A DNA stretch of 8,774 nt, taken from positions 1-8,774 of the forward strand of contig JAFAAV010000109.1 in NCBI GenBank assembly GCA_023426375.1. The letters run 5' to 3'. The notes beneath the pieces are model-generated. The model was not told where the DNA came from and ran no database searches. It was given only the letters and a program-made list of their open reading frames with translations. Both the position numbers and the translations under genes were made by a program. Shown here piece by piece: positions 1-7,326 of this stretch. The first letter of the stretch is position 1, and the number at the start of each line of letters is the position of its first letter. Source of the stretch: Actinomycetes bacterium. Its GTDB lineage: Bacteria; Actinomycetota; Actinomycetes; Actinomycetales; Micrococcaceae.

Positions 1-982
1 GGACGCCCATCTCGTCGATGGCGTCCGGCACGTCCGCGCCCTTCTTCCGATTCGTGATGAGCCGCCGTGCGGCCTGGTCAGGGTAGAAGCGGTAGATGAG
101 CGTGTCGAGCGTGACGGTGAACATCGCTTGGGCCGAGCGAGGATGCCCAGCACGCATCGCACCGAGCGCATCGAAGGCGAACCCGATCTCGTCGCCGACC
201 ACGGCGCGGTCCGCCTGCTCGAGCACGGCGGCACAGTCCTCGACGATCGACTCGTAGCAGTCGCCGAGCACCCGCCGACGGGCCGAGCGGTCCTGAGCGC
301 GGAGCAGGCGCAGCGCAGTGCGGCCGCGCGGCACCAGGTAGAGCGGGATGCCCTCCTGCTCAAGAAACTCATGCACTTGATGGGCCTGGATCTCGTCTGC
401 GTGACCCCTCAGGTTCGGCGGGAGGAGCGCACGGTTGAACCCGCGCAGCAGCTCCGGATCGAAGAGCCGCTTCAGGGAGCCGCGCAGCCCGTCGAGCATC
501 GCGGACTGCTGGCTCGCAAACTGCTTGAGCATCGACTCGATCGCTGGGCTGACTCCGACGCCCTTCAGCGCCGGGAAGCCGATCATCGGAGCCGTGAACG
601 TCGGGAGGCTCGTCACCGTCGACGCCATCTGCGACTGGACCCGCTCGCTGTACGGCTCGAACGCCTTCTTGACCAGGGCGTCGTAGTCAGGCAGCGCCGA
701 CTTCATCTGCTCCTGGAGGCGTCGGTTCAGCGGCCCCATGATGTCCCGCGCGTACGCTGAGGTGTCCGGGATCATTGCCTCCACCTGCTCTCGGATGGAC
801 GCAACCATCTTCGCGACGGCGGCATCCATGCTGGGCATCAAAGACTGCTCGAACCTTGGCGGCAGTCGAAGCCTCGCCCCGACGTCCGCAGCAGAGTCTC
901 CGTCTTGCTCGCTCTCCGAGTTGCGCTCCCTCTCTTGGGCAGGTTTGAGACCGTCCTCACGGTCATCGTCGTCGTGTGTCAT
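1..982 (-). CDS. Unrecognised protein downstream of hsdR, C-terminus cut off by the window edge
   Basis: I do not recognise this protein. The frame is open from the ATG at 982-980 to the left edge, giving 327 residues with no stop. AGGAG at 993-989 lies 6 nt before the ATG, a good ribosome binding site that decides the start. Residues 1-40 are acidic and polar (HDDDDRED at 3-10) and probably disordered. Residues 45-125 look like amphipathic helices rich in Met, Gln and Ala. Residues 121-146 are rich in Pro, Thr and Gly and are not a membrane span. From about 195 the sequence looks like a compact helical domain (EGIPLYLVPRG at 209-219, then DCYESIVEDC, RAGHPRSAQAMF and TLDTLIYRFY). No nuclease, ATPase or helix-turn-helix motif is visible, nor a signal peptide. 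It starts 85 bp after the hsdR stop on the same strand, so it may be read with the restriction operon or from its own promoter. A defence-linked role is inference from position only. Confidence 0.85.
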   Translation of the reverse strand, partial: MTHDDDDREDGLKPAQERERNSESEQDGDSAADVGARLRLPPRFEQSLMPSMDAAVAKMVASIREQVEAMIPDTSAYARDIMGPLNRRLQEQMKSALPDYDALVKKAFEPYSERVQSQMASTVTSLPTFTAPMIGFPALKGVGVSPAIESMLKQFASQQSAMLDGLRGSLKRLFDPELLRGFNRALLPPNLRGHADEIQAHQVHEFLEQEGIPLYLVPRGRTALRLLRAQDRSARRRVLGDCYESIVEDCAAVLEQADRAVVGDEIGFAFDALGAMRAGHPRSAQAMFTVTLDTLIYRFYPDQAARRLITNRKKGADVPDAIDEMGV

Positions 983-987
983 GACAC
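976..987. repeat. 12-bp perfect palindrome over a start codon
   Basis: GTGTCATGACAC reads the same on both strands and spans the ATG (982-980) and part of the ribosome binding spacer of the unknown gene. It could be a binding site for a dimeric regulator or a small translation-blocking hairpin. A window of this size should hold about two perfect 12-bp palindromes by chance, so only the position makes it notable. Confidence 0.3.
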
Positions 988-1067
988 TCTCCTGGTCGCC
1001 ACGCTAGCTCGAACCGACGTTGCATAATCGAGACCGTTGTCGGCACTCTCAGAGACTCTTGGGCGCT
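983..1067 (-). other. Intergenic gap between hsdR and the downstream unknown gene
   Basis: This 85-bp stretch has no gene. Read on the minus strand it holds only weak inverted repeats, such as CCGAC/GTCGG with a loop of about 20 nt. No GC-rich hairpin followed by a T run is present, so I see no intrinsic terminator and read-through from hsdR is plausible. GATTAT inside the gap is a poor -10 candidate without a convincing -35 partner. The only strong signal is the AGGAG ribosome binding site at 993-989 for the next gene. Confidence 0.6.
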
Positions 1068-4000
1068 CTACATCGCTGAGTCGGTGGCACCCAGTTGTGC
1101 GGCCACTTGAGAGGCGAAGGTCGGATCGTGGTGGATACGGGCGACGACGTCGTCAGCGATCTTGTCCACGTCAAGGGGCCCGTCTTGGCCGTCGTACTCC
1201 ACCGACTGCGCGGGCCACTGGAAATCGACCCGCGGGGTGTAGGCGCTCTCTCCGTCGTCGCCGTAGGCGGTGAGGACATGATCAAAGACAAGCCGCACCT
1301 TCGAGGAGAAGATGTCGAGGGTGTACGGGTCCTCGGGAAGGCTTTGGTCGAGCACTCGACGAATCGTGCTGTCCACGTCGTTGAGCACGTCAATCTTGCG
1401 ACGCCAGTCCTGGATCAGTTTCTCGTGCAGGTGCTCCAAGAGCTTCTTCGCGCTCACCTTGACGCGATCGCGTTCCTCATCGGTGAGCACTGGCTCGGGC
1501 TGGGTCAGCAGGTCGAAGATCGCGAGCTCTTCCTCGGTGAGACCTTCGCGGACGCTGCGCTCCTCCTCGGCCGACAGCGTCTTCGACAGTTCGATGAGGC
1601 GTTTGAGGTACTCGTCGATGTTCACGCTGCCTGCGTTGTAGGCCTCGATGAGCTTCTCGATCCGCTCCACCAACTCGAACCGGGTCGGGTTGCGCGTGGC
1701 GGACGAGATCGCCTGCTGCCGCAGCAGTTGGGCGAGGCGGTCGGTCTCGGCGCGCTTGCGCTTGCCGAACTTGGCTGCCAATCCCTCGAAGTCGATTTGA
1801 CCGAGATCGATAAGCGGGTCGGGAGTGGTGCCCTCGGCCACGGCGCGGATCACGTACTCCTCGGCCCCAACGGAACGGTCGAGCAGGGCGTCCACCGCGT
1901 CGTTGAGGCTCCCGAGGTCCTGCGACGGCGGACGGGTCACCTCGGCGATCCGTTCGGCGAGAACCCGCACGGCCGCGACGGTGCGCTGTTGCTTCGCCGC
2001 CACCGGGTTCGGAAGCAGCGCCTTGAAGAGCTTGCGCACCTGCCGTGCCTGCTGCTGGAACTCGGTGCGGGTCTCCTCGTCCACCAGCAGCGCTTCGACG
2101 GCGAGGTCGCGCTGCACGATGTGTTCGAATCCCCGGGCATCCCGCACGGATGCGAGGTCGACCCCGGCTCCGGAGCATAACCCGGACAGCTTGGTGACTG
2201 CTGCGTCGAGTTCGGCGGCCAGGGCGTCGATGATCTCGATCGGTCCGTCGCCGCCGTCACCCGCCCCGTACACGGCGAGGGCCTTCTCCAGGTTCCGGAA
2301 GACGCCGACGTAGTCGACGATCAGACCGTTCTCCTTGTTGGGGAAGACACGGTTGGCGCGCGCAATCGTTTGCATGAGGGTGTGGTTACGCATCGGCCGG
2401 TCGAGGTAGACCGTCGAGACGCTCGGCGCGTCGAACCCGGTCATCCACATCGCGCAGACGAACACGATGCGCAGCGGGTCCTCGGAATCCTTGAACTTCT
2501 CGGCGAGGTCCTGCCGGTTCATCCGCTCCCGGTGCGGCCGGATGTCCAAGCTGCGGTCGTCGAGCATCTTCAGCTCGTTCTGGCTTGGGGACACCACAAC
2601 GGCCATGTCCGTGGACTCCATGAGATCGATCCGGGTGGCCAACCACGCCCGCTCCAGCTCGGGCAGCGCGTCGTGCTGCGCCTTGAGGTCAGTGAGGTGC
2701 TCCACCCACGCCACCTGCACGAGGTCGTACATCCGCACGGCGGCCGCCTTGTCGAGCCCGACGTACATCGCCTTCCCGGCGAATCCGCGGCCGACAAAGT
2801 GCTGCACCAGGTCCTTCGCAATGGCCTTGAGTCGCTCAGGCCGGGTCAGCAGCGCGTACTGGGTGGCGAACTGGCGCGCCAGCTGCCCTTCGGCGGCGTC
2901 GTCGATCTCGGCTTCTTCGAGCAGTTCGTCGAGCTCCTCGGAGAAGTTCTCGTTAACCAGCTGCAGTTCGGGGATGCGGTTCTCGTAGTACAGCGGCACG
3001 GTGGCGCCGTCGGCGATCGCGTCGCGGAAGTTGTAGATGCTCACGTAGTCGCCGAACTGCTCCCGGGTGGCCTGCTCCTCCCCCGCGATAAGCGGGGTGC
3101 CGGTGAACCCCATCATTGACGCGTTGGGCAGGGCTGTGCGCATGTTGAGCGCGAGGGTGTCGTACTGGCTGCGGTGCGCTTCGTCGGTGATGACGATGAC
3201 GTCCGACCGGTTCGACAGCACCGGCATCTGCTGCTCGCCTTTGGCCTTCGACACCTGGAACTTGTGGATCAGGGTAAACACGTACCGGTGGTCGGCGGCG
3301 AGCAGCTCGCGCAGGTGGGCCACGGACTCGGCGTGCACGCGCGCCTCGGGCGAGATCGCACCAGCGTCGGCGAACTCGCCGTGCAACTGGGTGTCGAGCT
3401 CGGTGCGGTCGGTGACCATGACGAAGGTCCACTTGCCTGGGACCTGCCGCAGCACCTTCTGGGTGAACCACAGCATCGATAGCGACTTGCCCGATCCCTG
3501 GGTGTGCCAGAACACCCCGAGCCGCTTCTCGTGGTCGGTGCGTGCCCGGTGCAGGTTATCGATCGCGGCGTTGACGCCGAGGTACTGGTGCGAGCGCGCG
3601 ATCACCTTGATGAGCCCGCCCGGCCGTTCCAGGTACGCGACGAAGTTCTCCAGCAGGTCAAACAGCACCCGCGGATCGCATGTGCCACGCAACGCCGTGG
3701 CCAGCGCCACCTCGCTCTGGCTGGGCTTCGCGCGGGTGCCCTTGGCGTCGAGCACCTTCCAGTCGTTGAAGAAGTCGTACGGCGAGTATGTCGACCCGAC
3801 CTTCGCCTCGGCCCCGTTGGACAGCAGCACGAACAGGTTCGGCACGAACAACTGTGGGATCGTGTCGCGGTAGTCGGTGAGGTTCGCGTCGTACGCGGCC
3901 TTCACCGACTCGTTCGGCTTCTTGAACTCCATGAGCACCAGCGGGATACCGTTGACGAAGAGCACGAGATCGAGCCGGCGACTGTGCAGGTTCCCCTTGA

Positions 4001-4415
4001 CCCACACCTGGTGCGCGGCCAGAAGGTCGTTCGCCGTGGGCCGGGCGAAGTCGACGAAGCGAAGCGTCTCGATCTGCTTCTCCCCGAGGTCGTCCACCCA
4101 CTCCGCCCGGTAGCCATCGCGGACCAGGTCGCGGACCTCCCTGTTAGCACGCACCGGGTCCATCGCCGAGCGGTCCTTGGTAAGCGACTCGATCGCTTCC
4201 TCGATCGCGGAGGACGGCACGTGCGCGGGGTTGAGGTCACGCATCGCCGACCGTAGCCGGTGAGTGAGCACGACGTCGCGGTGCGAGTCGCGCCCGAGCG
4301 TGCCGGACTCCCCCAGTCCTTCGTTGTACGCATCGACCGTGGACCACCCGAGTTGCGCAAGCAACTCCATGCTGGGCTTCTCCACGTACCAGTACTCCGG
4401 ACCAGCAGGTGTCAT
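1068..4415 (-). CDS. hsdR: Type I restriction enzyme R subunit (endonuclease and DNA translocase)
   Basis: This is the motor and nuclease subunit of a type I restriction complex. With HsdM2-HsdS it binds unmethylated target sites, pumps DNA using ATP and cuts at a distance. The 1115 residues are within the usual range for HsdR. The N-terminal nuclease domain carries a PD-(D/E)xK-type motif, with Asp149 in RRLDL and Glu163-x-Lys165 in LMEFKK. The SF2 helicase core follows: Walker A TQGSGKS at 305-311 (Lys310), DEAH at 411-414, TGTP at 438-441 and motif VI QTIARANR at 682-689. After about residue 720 comes a helical C-terminal region typical of HsdR. The ATG at 4415 overlaps the hsdS stop as ATGA, and a GAGGGGG stretch ends 7 nt upstream, which suggests translational coupling. 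The stop is TAG at 1070-1068. No frameshift or missing catalytic residue is seen. Confidence 0.97.
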   Translation of the reverse strand: MTPAGPEYWYVEKPSMELLAQLGWSTVDAYNEGLGESGTLGRDSHRDVVLTHRLRSAMRDLNPAHVPSSAIEEAIESLTKDRSAMDPVRANREVRDLVRDGYRAEWVDDLGEKQIETLRFVDFARPTANDLLAAHQVWVKGNLHSRRLDLVLFVNGIPLVLMEFKKPNESVKAAYDANLTDYRDTIPQLFVPNLFVLLSNGAEAKVGSTYSPYDFFNDWKVLDAKGTRAKPSQSEVALATALRGTCDPRVLFDLLENFVAYLERPGGLIKVIARSHQYLGVNAAIDNLHRARTDHEKRLGVFWHTQGSGKSLSMLWFTQKVLRQVPGKWTFVMVTDRTELDTQLHGEFADAGAISPEARVHAESVAHLRELLAADHRYVFTLIHKFQVSKAKGEQQMPVLSNRSDVIVITDEAHRSQYDTLALNMRTALPNASMMGFTGTPLIAGEEQATREQFGDYVSIYNFRDAIADGATVPLYYENRIPELQLVNENFSEELDELLEEAEIDDAAEGQLARQFATQYALLTRPERLKAIAKDLVQHFVGRGFAGKAMYVGLDKAAAVRMYDLVQVAWVEHLTDLKAQHDALPELERAWLATRIDLMESTDMAVVVSPSQNELKMLDDRSLDIRPHRERMNRQDLAEKFKDSEDPLRIVFVCAMWMTGFDAPSVSTVYLDRPMRNHTLMQTIARANRVFPNKENGLIVDYVGVFRNLEKALAVYGAGDGGDGPIEIIDALAAELDAAVTKLSGLCSGAGVDLASVRDARGFEHIVQRDLAVEALLVDEETRTEFQQQARQVRKLFKALLPNPVAAKQQRTVAAVRVLAERIAEVTRPPSQDLGSLNDAVDALLDRSVGAEEYVIRAVAEGTTPDPLIDLGQIDFEGLAAKFGKRKRAETDRLAQLLRQQAISSATRNPTRFELVERIEKLIEAYNAGSVNIDEYLKRLIELSKTLSAEEERSVREGLTEEELAIFDLLTQPEPVLTDEERDRVKVSAKKLLEHLHEKLIQDWRRKIDVLNDVDSTIRRVLDQSLPEDPYTLDIFSSKVRLVFDHVLTAYGDDGESAYTPRVDFQWPAQSVEYDGQDGPLDVDKIADDVVARIHHDPTFASQVAAQLGATDSAM

Positions 4416-5674
4416 CCGGCAACCCCCTCAGTCGTCACCGCGTCCAGGTCGAGCCCAGACACGTCGATGTCCCCGGTCACGAGTTTGGGGAGCAAGCGAT
4501 CGCGAATTTCTCTGAGGCCCCGTACCTGTCGTTCCAGCGTGCGAATCTCACGCTCAAGAGGTTCCGTTGCAGCCGAGTGCGATTCCAACACGTCCCGCGA
4601 CGGCACCAAGAACGGAAAGCGCCTGAAAGAGCCTTTGGTGATTTCTTTGAAGGTTGCTCCGGTGCCGAGCGCCGAAAGGGCCACTTCGTTGGCGGCCAGC
4701 CATTCTCGGATGAAACCCGGGCTCCATCGCTCATCCGGGAAGATAGTGATGAATCCCTGATTCGTGGTGCCCTCGGTGGTGGCGACTGCTAGCACGCCGA
4801 GCGTTGCCCGGCTGGTCATCAGGACCGAGCCGGCCGGGAAATAACGGGCTGAGCTCTTGGCTACCCCAAGCTCAGTGATACGCAACTCGGGCTCTGCGGC
4901 GTAGCGCCAGCCTGTCTTGGTTAGGTCTGACGGCGTGTACCAAGGCACTTCTCCATCTACCCAGTACAGCGACTCCTTCTTCGATGGCGTCCCACCGCCA
5001 ATGAAGTTCAATTCATCGCCACAAGTGCTAACGTGCCATCCCTCGGGCACGCGACCCAGCGCAGAGTCGACCAGCGGCACGTCCTCGTGGCTGGGGAAGC
5101 GGAACTTCACGAACCACTCGCGGTAGATGGCCCGCGCCATCTCCTCCAACACCTCGATCTGCCGATGATTGTTCTCAATCAGGTCGTCCAGGCATCCGAG
5201 CGCTGCACCGATCTTGGCCTGTGTTGCCTTGTCTGGAACTTGCAGCGACATCTTAGAGAACGTCGACTTGTTGATGATTGGCGTCGCGGCACCGCTCGCC
5301 GCCTGAGCGATGGCGGGTGCATTGTGTCTGAGTAAGTAGTATAGGAATCGGCTGTCTGTCTCGGAGGCCGGAATCACCGAGTTGATCTGCTGATTCGTCA
5401 CCGACTCTAACGGGAGCAGACAGACCTTCCCGATCGTAGCTCCGATACACACGAATGACACCGAGCCACTCGGCACCACGCGCGTCCTAAGTCCGGTCCG
5501 ACCTTCGCTGGAGAGACATCTCGCCGGTCGCGGCCGACGATCGACCTCCGTCATGTCACTCGGCGTCACGAAGGGCACCGCGTCGCCGAACCAACCTGGG
5601 TTGCGCGAGGGCGGCGTGCTCCCAGTCACCACCCTGCCAAGGTCAGAGATCGACAGGCTCTTCCACTCACTCAT
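4412..5674 (-). CDS. hsdS: Type I restriction enzyme S subunit (target specificity)
   Basis: HsdS reads the bipartite DNA target for both methylation and restriction. The 420 residues show the classic two-repeat layout. The first target recognition domain spans about 1-150, opening with WKSLSISDLGRVVTGSTPP. A conserved helical spacer at about 152-190 contains LDDLIENNHRQIEVLEEMAR and then AIYREWFVKF. The second recognition domain runs from about 208 (LGRVPEGW) to 358. A second helical spacer at about 362-400 ends RDRLLPKLVTGDIDVSG. The two helical arms set the distance between half-sites. The ATG at 5674 overlaps the hsdM stop as ATGA, with AAGGGG about 12 nt upstream. Hand counts of sample lines give roughly 53-57% GC against about 65% in hsdM, a common pattern where recognition domains have been exchanged. 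I cannot predict the recognition sequence. No inverted second hsdS copy or recombinase gene is present, so shuffling is not indicated here. Confidence 0.96.
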   Translation of the reverse strand: MSEWKSLSISDLGRVVTGSTPPSRNPGWFGDAVPFVTPSDMTEVDRRPRPARCLSSEGRTGLRTRVVPSGSVSFVCIGATIGKVCLLPLESVTNQQINSVIPASETDSRFLYYLLRHNAPAIAQAASGAATPIINKSTFSKMSLQVPDKATQAKIGAALGCLDDLIENNHRQIEVLEEMARAIYREWFVKFRFPSHEDVPLVDSALGRVPEGWHVSTCGDELNFIGGGTPSKKESLYWVDGEVPWYTPSDLTKTGWRYAAEPELRITELGVAKSSARYFPAGSVLMTSRATLGVLAVATTEGTTNQGFITIFPDERWSPGFIREWLAANEVALSALGTGATFKEITKGSFRRFPFLVPSRDVLESHSAATEPLEREIRTLERQVRGLREIRDRLLPKLVTGDIDVSGLDLDAVTTEGVAG

Positions 5675-7221
5675 GCGTCGAGAACCCCTTGAACGGCAGC
5701 ATCGACCTTTCCGCGCAGCACGTCGGCCTCGTCGCTCAGCATCGTGAACTCCTCATACAACGCCGCGAGGTCGCCCATGAAGTCGACGTCGCTCTCGTCG
5801 ACCACAGCAGTGCCGATGTACCGACCGGGGTTGAGACTCCAACCCTGGGCTTCGATCTCCGCCCGGGTGGCGACCCTGCAAAGGCCGGCGACGTCGACGT
5901 ACTCGCCGTCGGGGAAGTTCTTCTCCAGCATGTCGCCGCTGCCGTCGACGGTCTCGACGTCTTCGCCGCGGTAGAGCCGAACGATGTTGGCGATGAACTC
6001 AATCTGCTCGGCGGTGAAGTCGCGGTGAGCGCGGTCGAGCTGGCGGAAGATGTGCCGGGCGTCGATGAAGAGCACGGTGTCTTCCCGCTCGGTGCCCAGC
6101 TTCGCCTTGTCGAGGAACCACAGTGTCACCGGCAGGGTGACGGTGTAGAAGAAGTTCGACCCGATGGCCACCATCACGTCGACGGTGCCGGACTCGATGA
6201 GTTCCTGGCGGATGTCCTTCTCGGAGTGCCCGGCGTCGCCTGCGGAGTTGGCCATCACGAACCCGGCGCGGCCCTTGGCCGAGAGCGCGGCGTAGAACTG
6301 CTGGATCCACAGGAAGTTGCCGTTGTCTGCGCGCGGGATCCCGAACGGGAACCGCTGGTCGCCGGCGAGTTGGTCCTTCTTGATCTTGTCGACGTTGAAG
6401 GGCGGGTTGGCCATCACGAAGTCGAACGCGCCGACGGCCTTGTGCGGGTTCTCGTAGTAGCTGTTCGCCTGGCGGATGTCGCCGGAGAGGCCGTGCAGAG
6501 CGAGGTTCATCTTCGCCAACGGCACGGTGTCTTCGGTCTTCTCGGTGCCGAACACCGACAGTTGGTGGCTGGCCGTCTTGTGGTGACGTTCGACGAACTT
6601 CGCACATTGCACAAACATGCCGCCTGAGCCGCAGGCGGGGTCGAACACGCGACCGCTGAACGGCTGCAGGATCTCGACGATGAGCCGCACGATCGAATAC
6701 GGGGTGAAGTACTCACCGCCGCCCTTGCCTTCCTGGGCGGCGAAGTTGGAGAGGAAGTCCTCGTAGATGAACCCGAAGGCGTCGCCCTCCAACTCGGTGG
6801 GCAGCGGGGCGAAGAGGCGCAGCAGCTCGATGAGGGTGGACCGTTCGAGCTTCTGGTACCCGCGCGGCAGGACGTCCTTGAGCTCCGGGTTGGTCTCCTC
6901 GATTGCCTTGATCGCAGCGTCGGTCGCCTTACCGACGTCGTCGCCTTCGGGGAGGTCGACGAGGTACGACAACCGCGACTCGTCCGGCACGTAGAGCACA
7001 GACTTCGCCTTATAGTCGGCGACGGTGGCCGGATTGCGTTTGCTGGCACCGGCTTCCACCTGGGCACGCACAGCGTCAAACCGGTTCTCCGCGTAGGCGA
7101 GGAAGACAAGGCCCAGCACCGGGTCACGGTACTGGACAGGCGTGAGCTTGGAGTTAGCACGCAGCTCATCGGCCGCCGCCCACAGTGCAACGCGCACCTT
7201 CCTGAGATCTGTCGCTTTCAA
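5671..7221 (-). CDS. hsdM: Type I restriction-modification DNA adenine-N6 methyltransferase (M subunit)
   Basis: HsdM transfers a methyl group from S-adenosylmethionine to the N6 of adenine in each half of the target and protects host DNA. The 516 residues are a normal length. An N-terminal helical HsdM domain covers about 5-150. The methyltransferase domain follows, with GEYFTP at 169-174 (motif X region), the cofactor loop DPACGSGG at 194-201 and the catalytic NPPF at 272-275. The start is TTG at 7221-7219. GGAGG lies 7 nt upstream, there is no in-frame ATG or GTG between it and an upstream in-frame TAG, and the protein opens MKATDLRKVR as HsdM proteins do. The rarer start may lower translation slightly. 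It is the first gene of the hsdM-hsdS-hsdR set and overlaps hsdS by 4 bp. I do not assign a type I subfamily. Confidence 0.97.
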   Translation of the reverse strand: MKATDLRKVRVALWAAADELRANSKLTPVQYRDPVLGLVFLAYAENRFDAVRAQVEAGASKRNPATVADYKAKSVLYVPDESRLSYLVDLPEGDDVGKATDAAIKAIEETNPELKDVLPRGYQKLERSTLIELLRLFAPLPTELEGDAFGFIYEDFLSNFAAQEGKGGGEYFTPYSIVRLIVEILQPFSGRVFDPACGSGGMFVQCAKFVERHHKTASHQLSVFGTEKTEDTVPLAKMNLALHGLSGDIRQANSYYENPHKAVGAFDFVMANPPFNVDKIKKDQLAGDQRFPFGIPRADNGNFLWIQQFYAALSAKGRAGFVMANSAGDAGHSEKDIRQELIESGTVDVMVAIGSNFFYTVTLPVTLWFLDKAKLGTEREDTVLFIDARHIFRQLDRAHRDFTAEQIEFIANIVRLYRGEDVETVDGSGDMLEKNFPDGEYVDVAGLCRVATRAEIEAQGWSLNPGRYIGTAVVDESDVDFMGDLAALYEEFTMLSDEADVLRGKVDAAVQGVLDA

Positions 7222-7326
7222 GTCCGTACCTCCGTTGCTAGTCAGTCCAGGGCAATGAACCTACCGGGTCCTCCCTGCGCGGTAAGCCTGCACGCTGATC
7301 CCAGCAGCCCCTGGCGCCCGTGCCAG
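7222..7326 (-). promoter_or_regulatory. Gap before hsdM with a possible weak promoter and the hsdM ribosome binding site
   Basis: This 105-bp gap is the only place in the cluster where a promoter dedicated to the restriction operon could sit. On the minus strand, TAGGTT at 7263-7258 fits the actinobacterial -10 form TAnnnT. CTTACC lies 17 bp further upstream as a 3-of-6 match to the -35 consensus. GGAGG, 7 nt before the TTG, is a strong ribosome binding site. A weak CCAG/CTGG pairing near the end of the preceding gene is too short to call a terminator. The promoter is a guess; the ribosome binding site is firm. Confidence 0.3.
7253..7263. repeat. Left copy of an 11-bp imperfect direct repeat flanking the GIY-YIG gene
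   Basis: The plus strand reads CAATGAACCTA here and CATTGAACCTA at 7842-7852, a 10-of-11 match in the same orientation. This copy lies in the gap upstream of hsdM. A match of this quality is expected about once by chance among sites 600 bp apart, so it is only suggestive of an insertion boundary. Confidence 0.25.

Noticed and set aside
128..760. Open plus-strand frame of 210 codons opposite the unknown gene, plus shorter ones at 435-686 and 738-1007
   Set aside because: They are rich in Arg, Leu, His and Glu as expected for antisense of a GC-rich gene, lack ribosome binding sites, and lie wholly opposite a minus-strand frame with a good start signal and sensible composition.
1045..1062. CTCTCAGAGACTCTT-type inverted pattern just after hsdR as a terminator
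   Set aside because: The complementary parts leave a one-base loop and there is no T tract, so no usable hairpin forms.
1477..2178. Minus-strand frames inside hsdR (1477-2178, 2953-3471, 3658-4101, 3902-4360)
   Set aside because: They are out-of-frame readings within hsdR with strongly biased Arg, Pro and Ala content. They do not restore a broken gene because hsdR is intact.
1095..4256. Long plus-strand frames at 1095-2180, 2370-3119 and 3504-4256
   Set aside because: All lie opposite hsdR, whose minus-strand protein has a full set of conserved motifs. The plus-strand products are low-complexity His, Val, Leu and Arg-rich sequences with no family signature.
4412..5674. Phase-variable hsdS (repeat tract or invertible second copy)
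   Set aside because: No homopolymer or short tandem repeat tract, no partial second hsdS and no recombinase gene are visible in the window.
5689..6627. Plus-strand frame of 312 codons opposite hsdM
   Set aside because: It is antisense to the conserved methyltransferase domain, with repetitive Val, Asp, Glu and Leu composition. No ribosome binding site or known motif is visible.
7222..7326. Terminator after the GIY-YIG gene
   Set aside because: Only 4-bp stems such as CCAG/CTGG are present and no T run follows.
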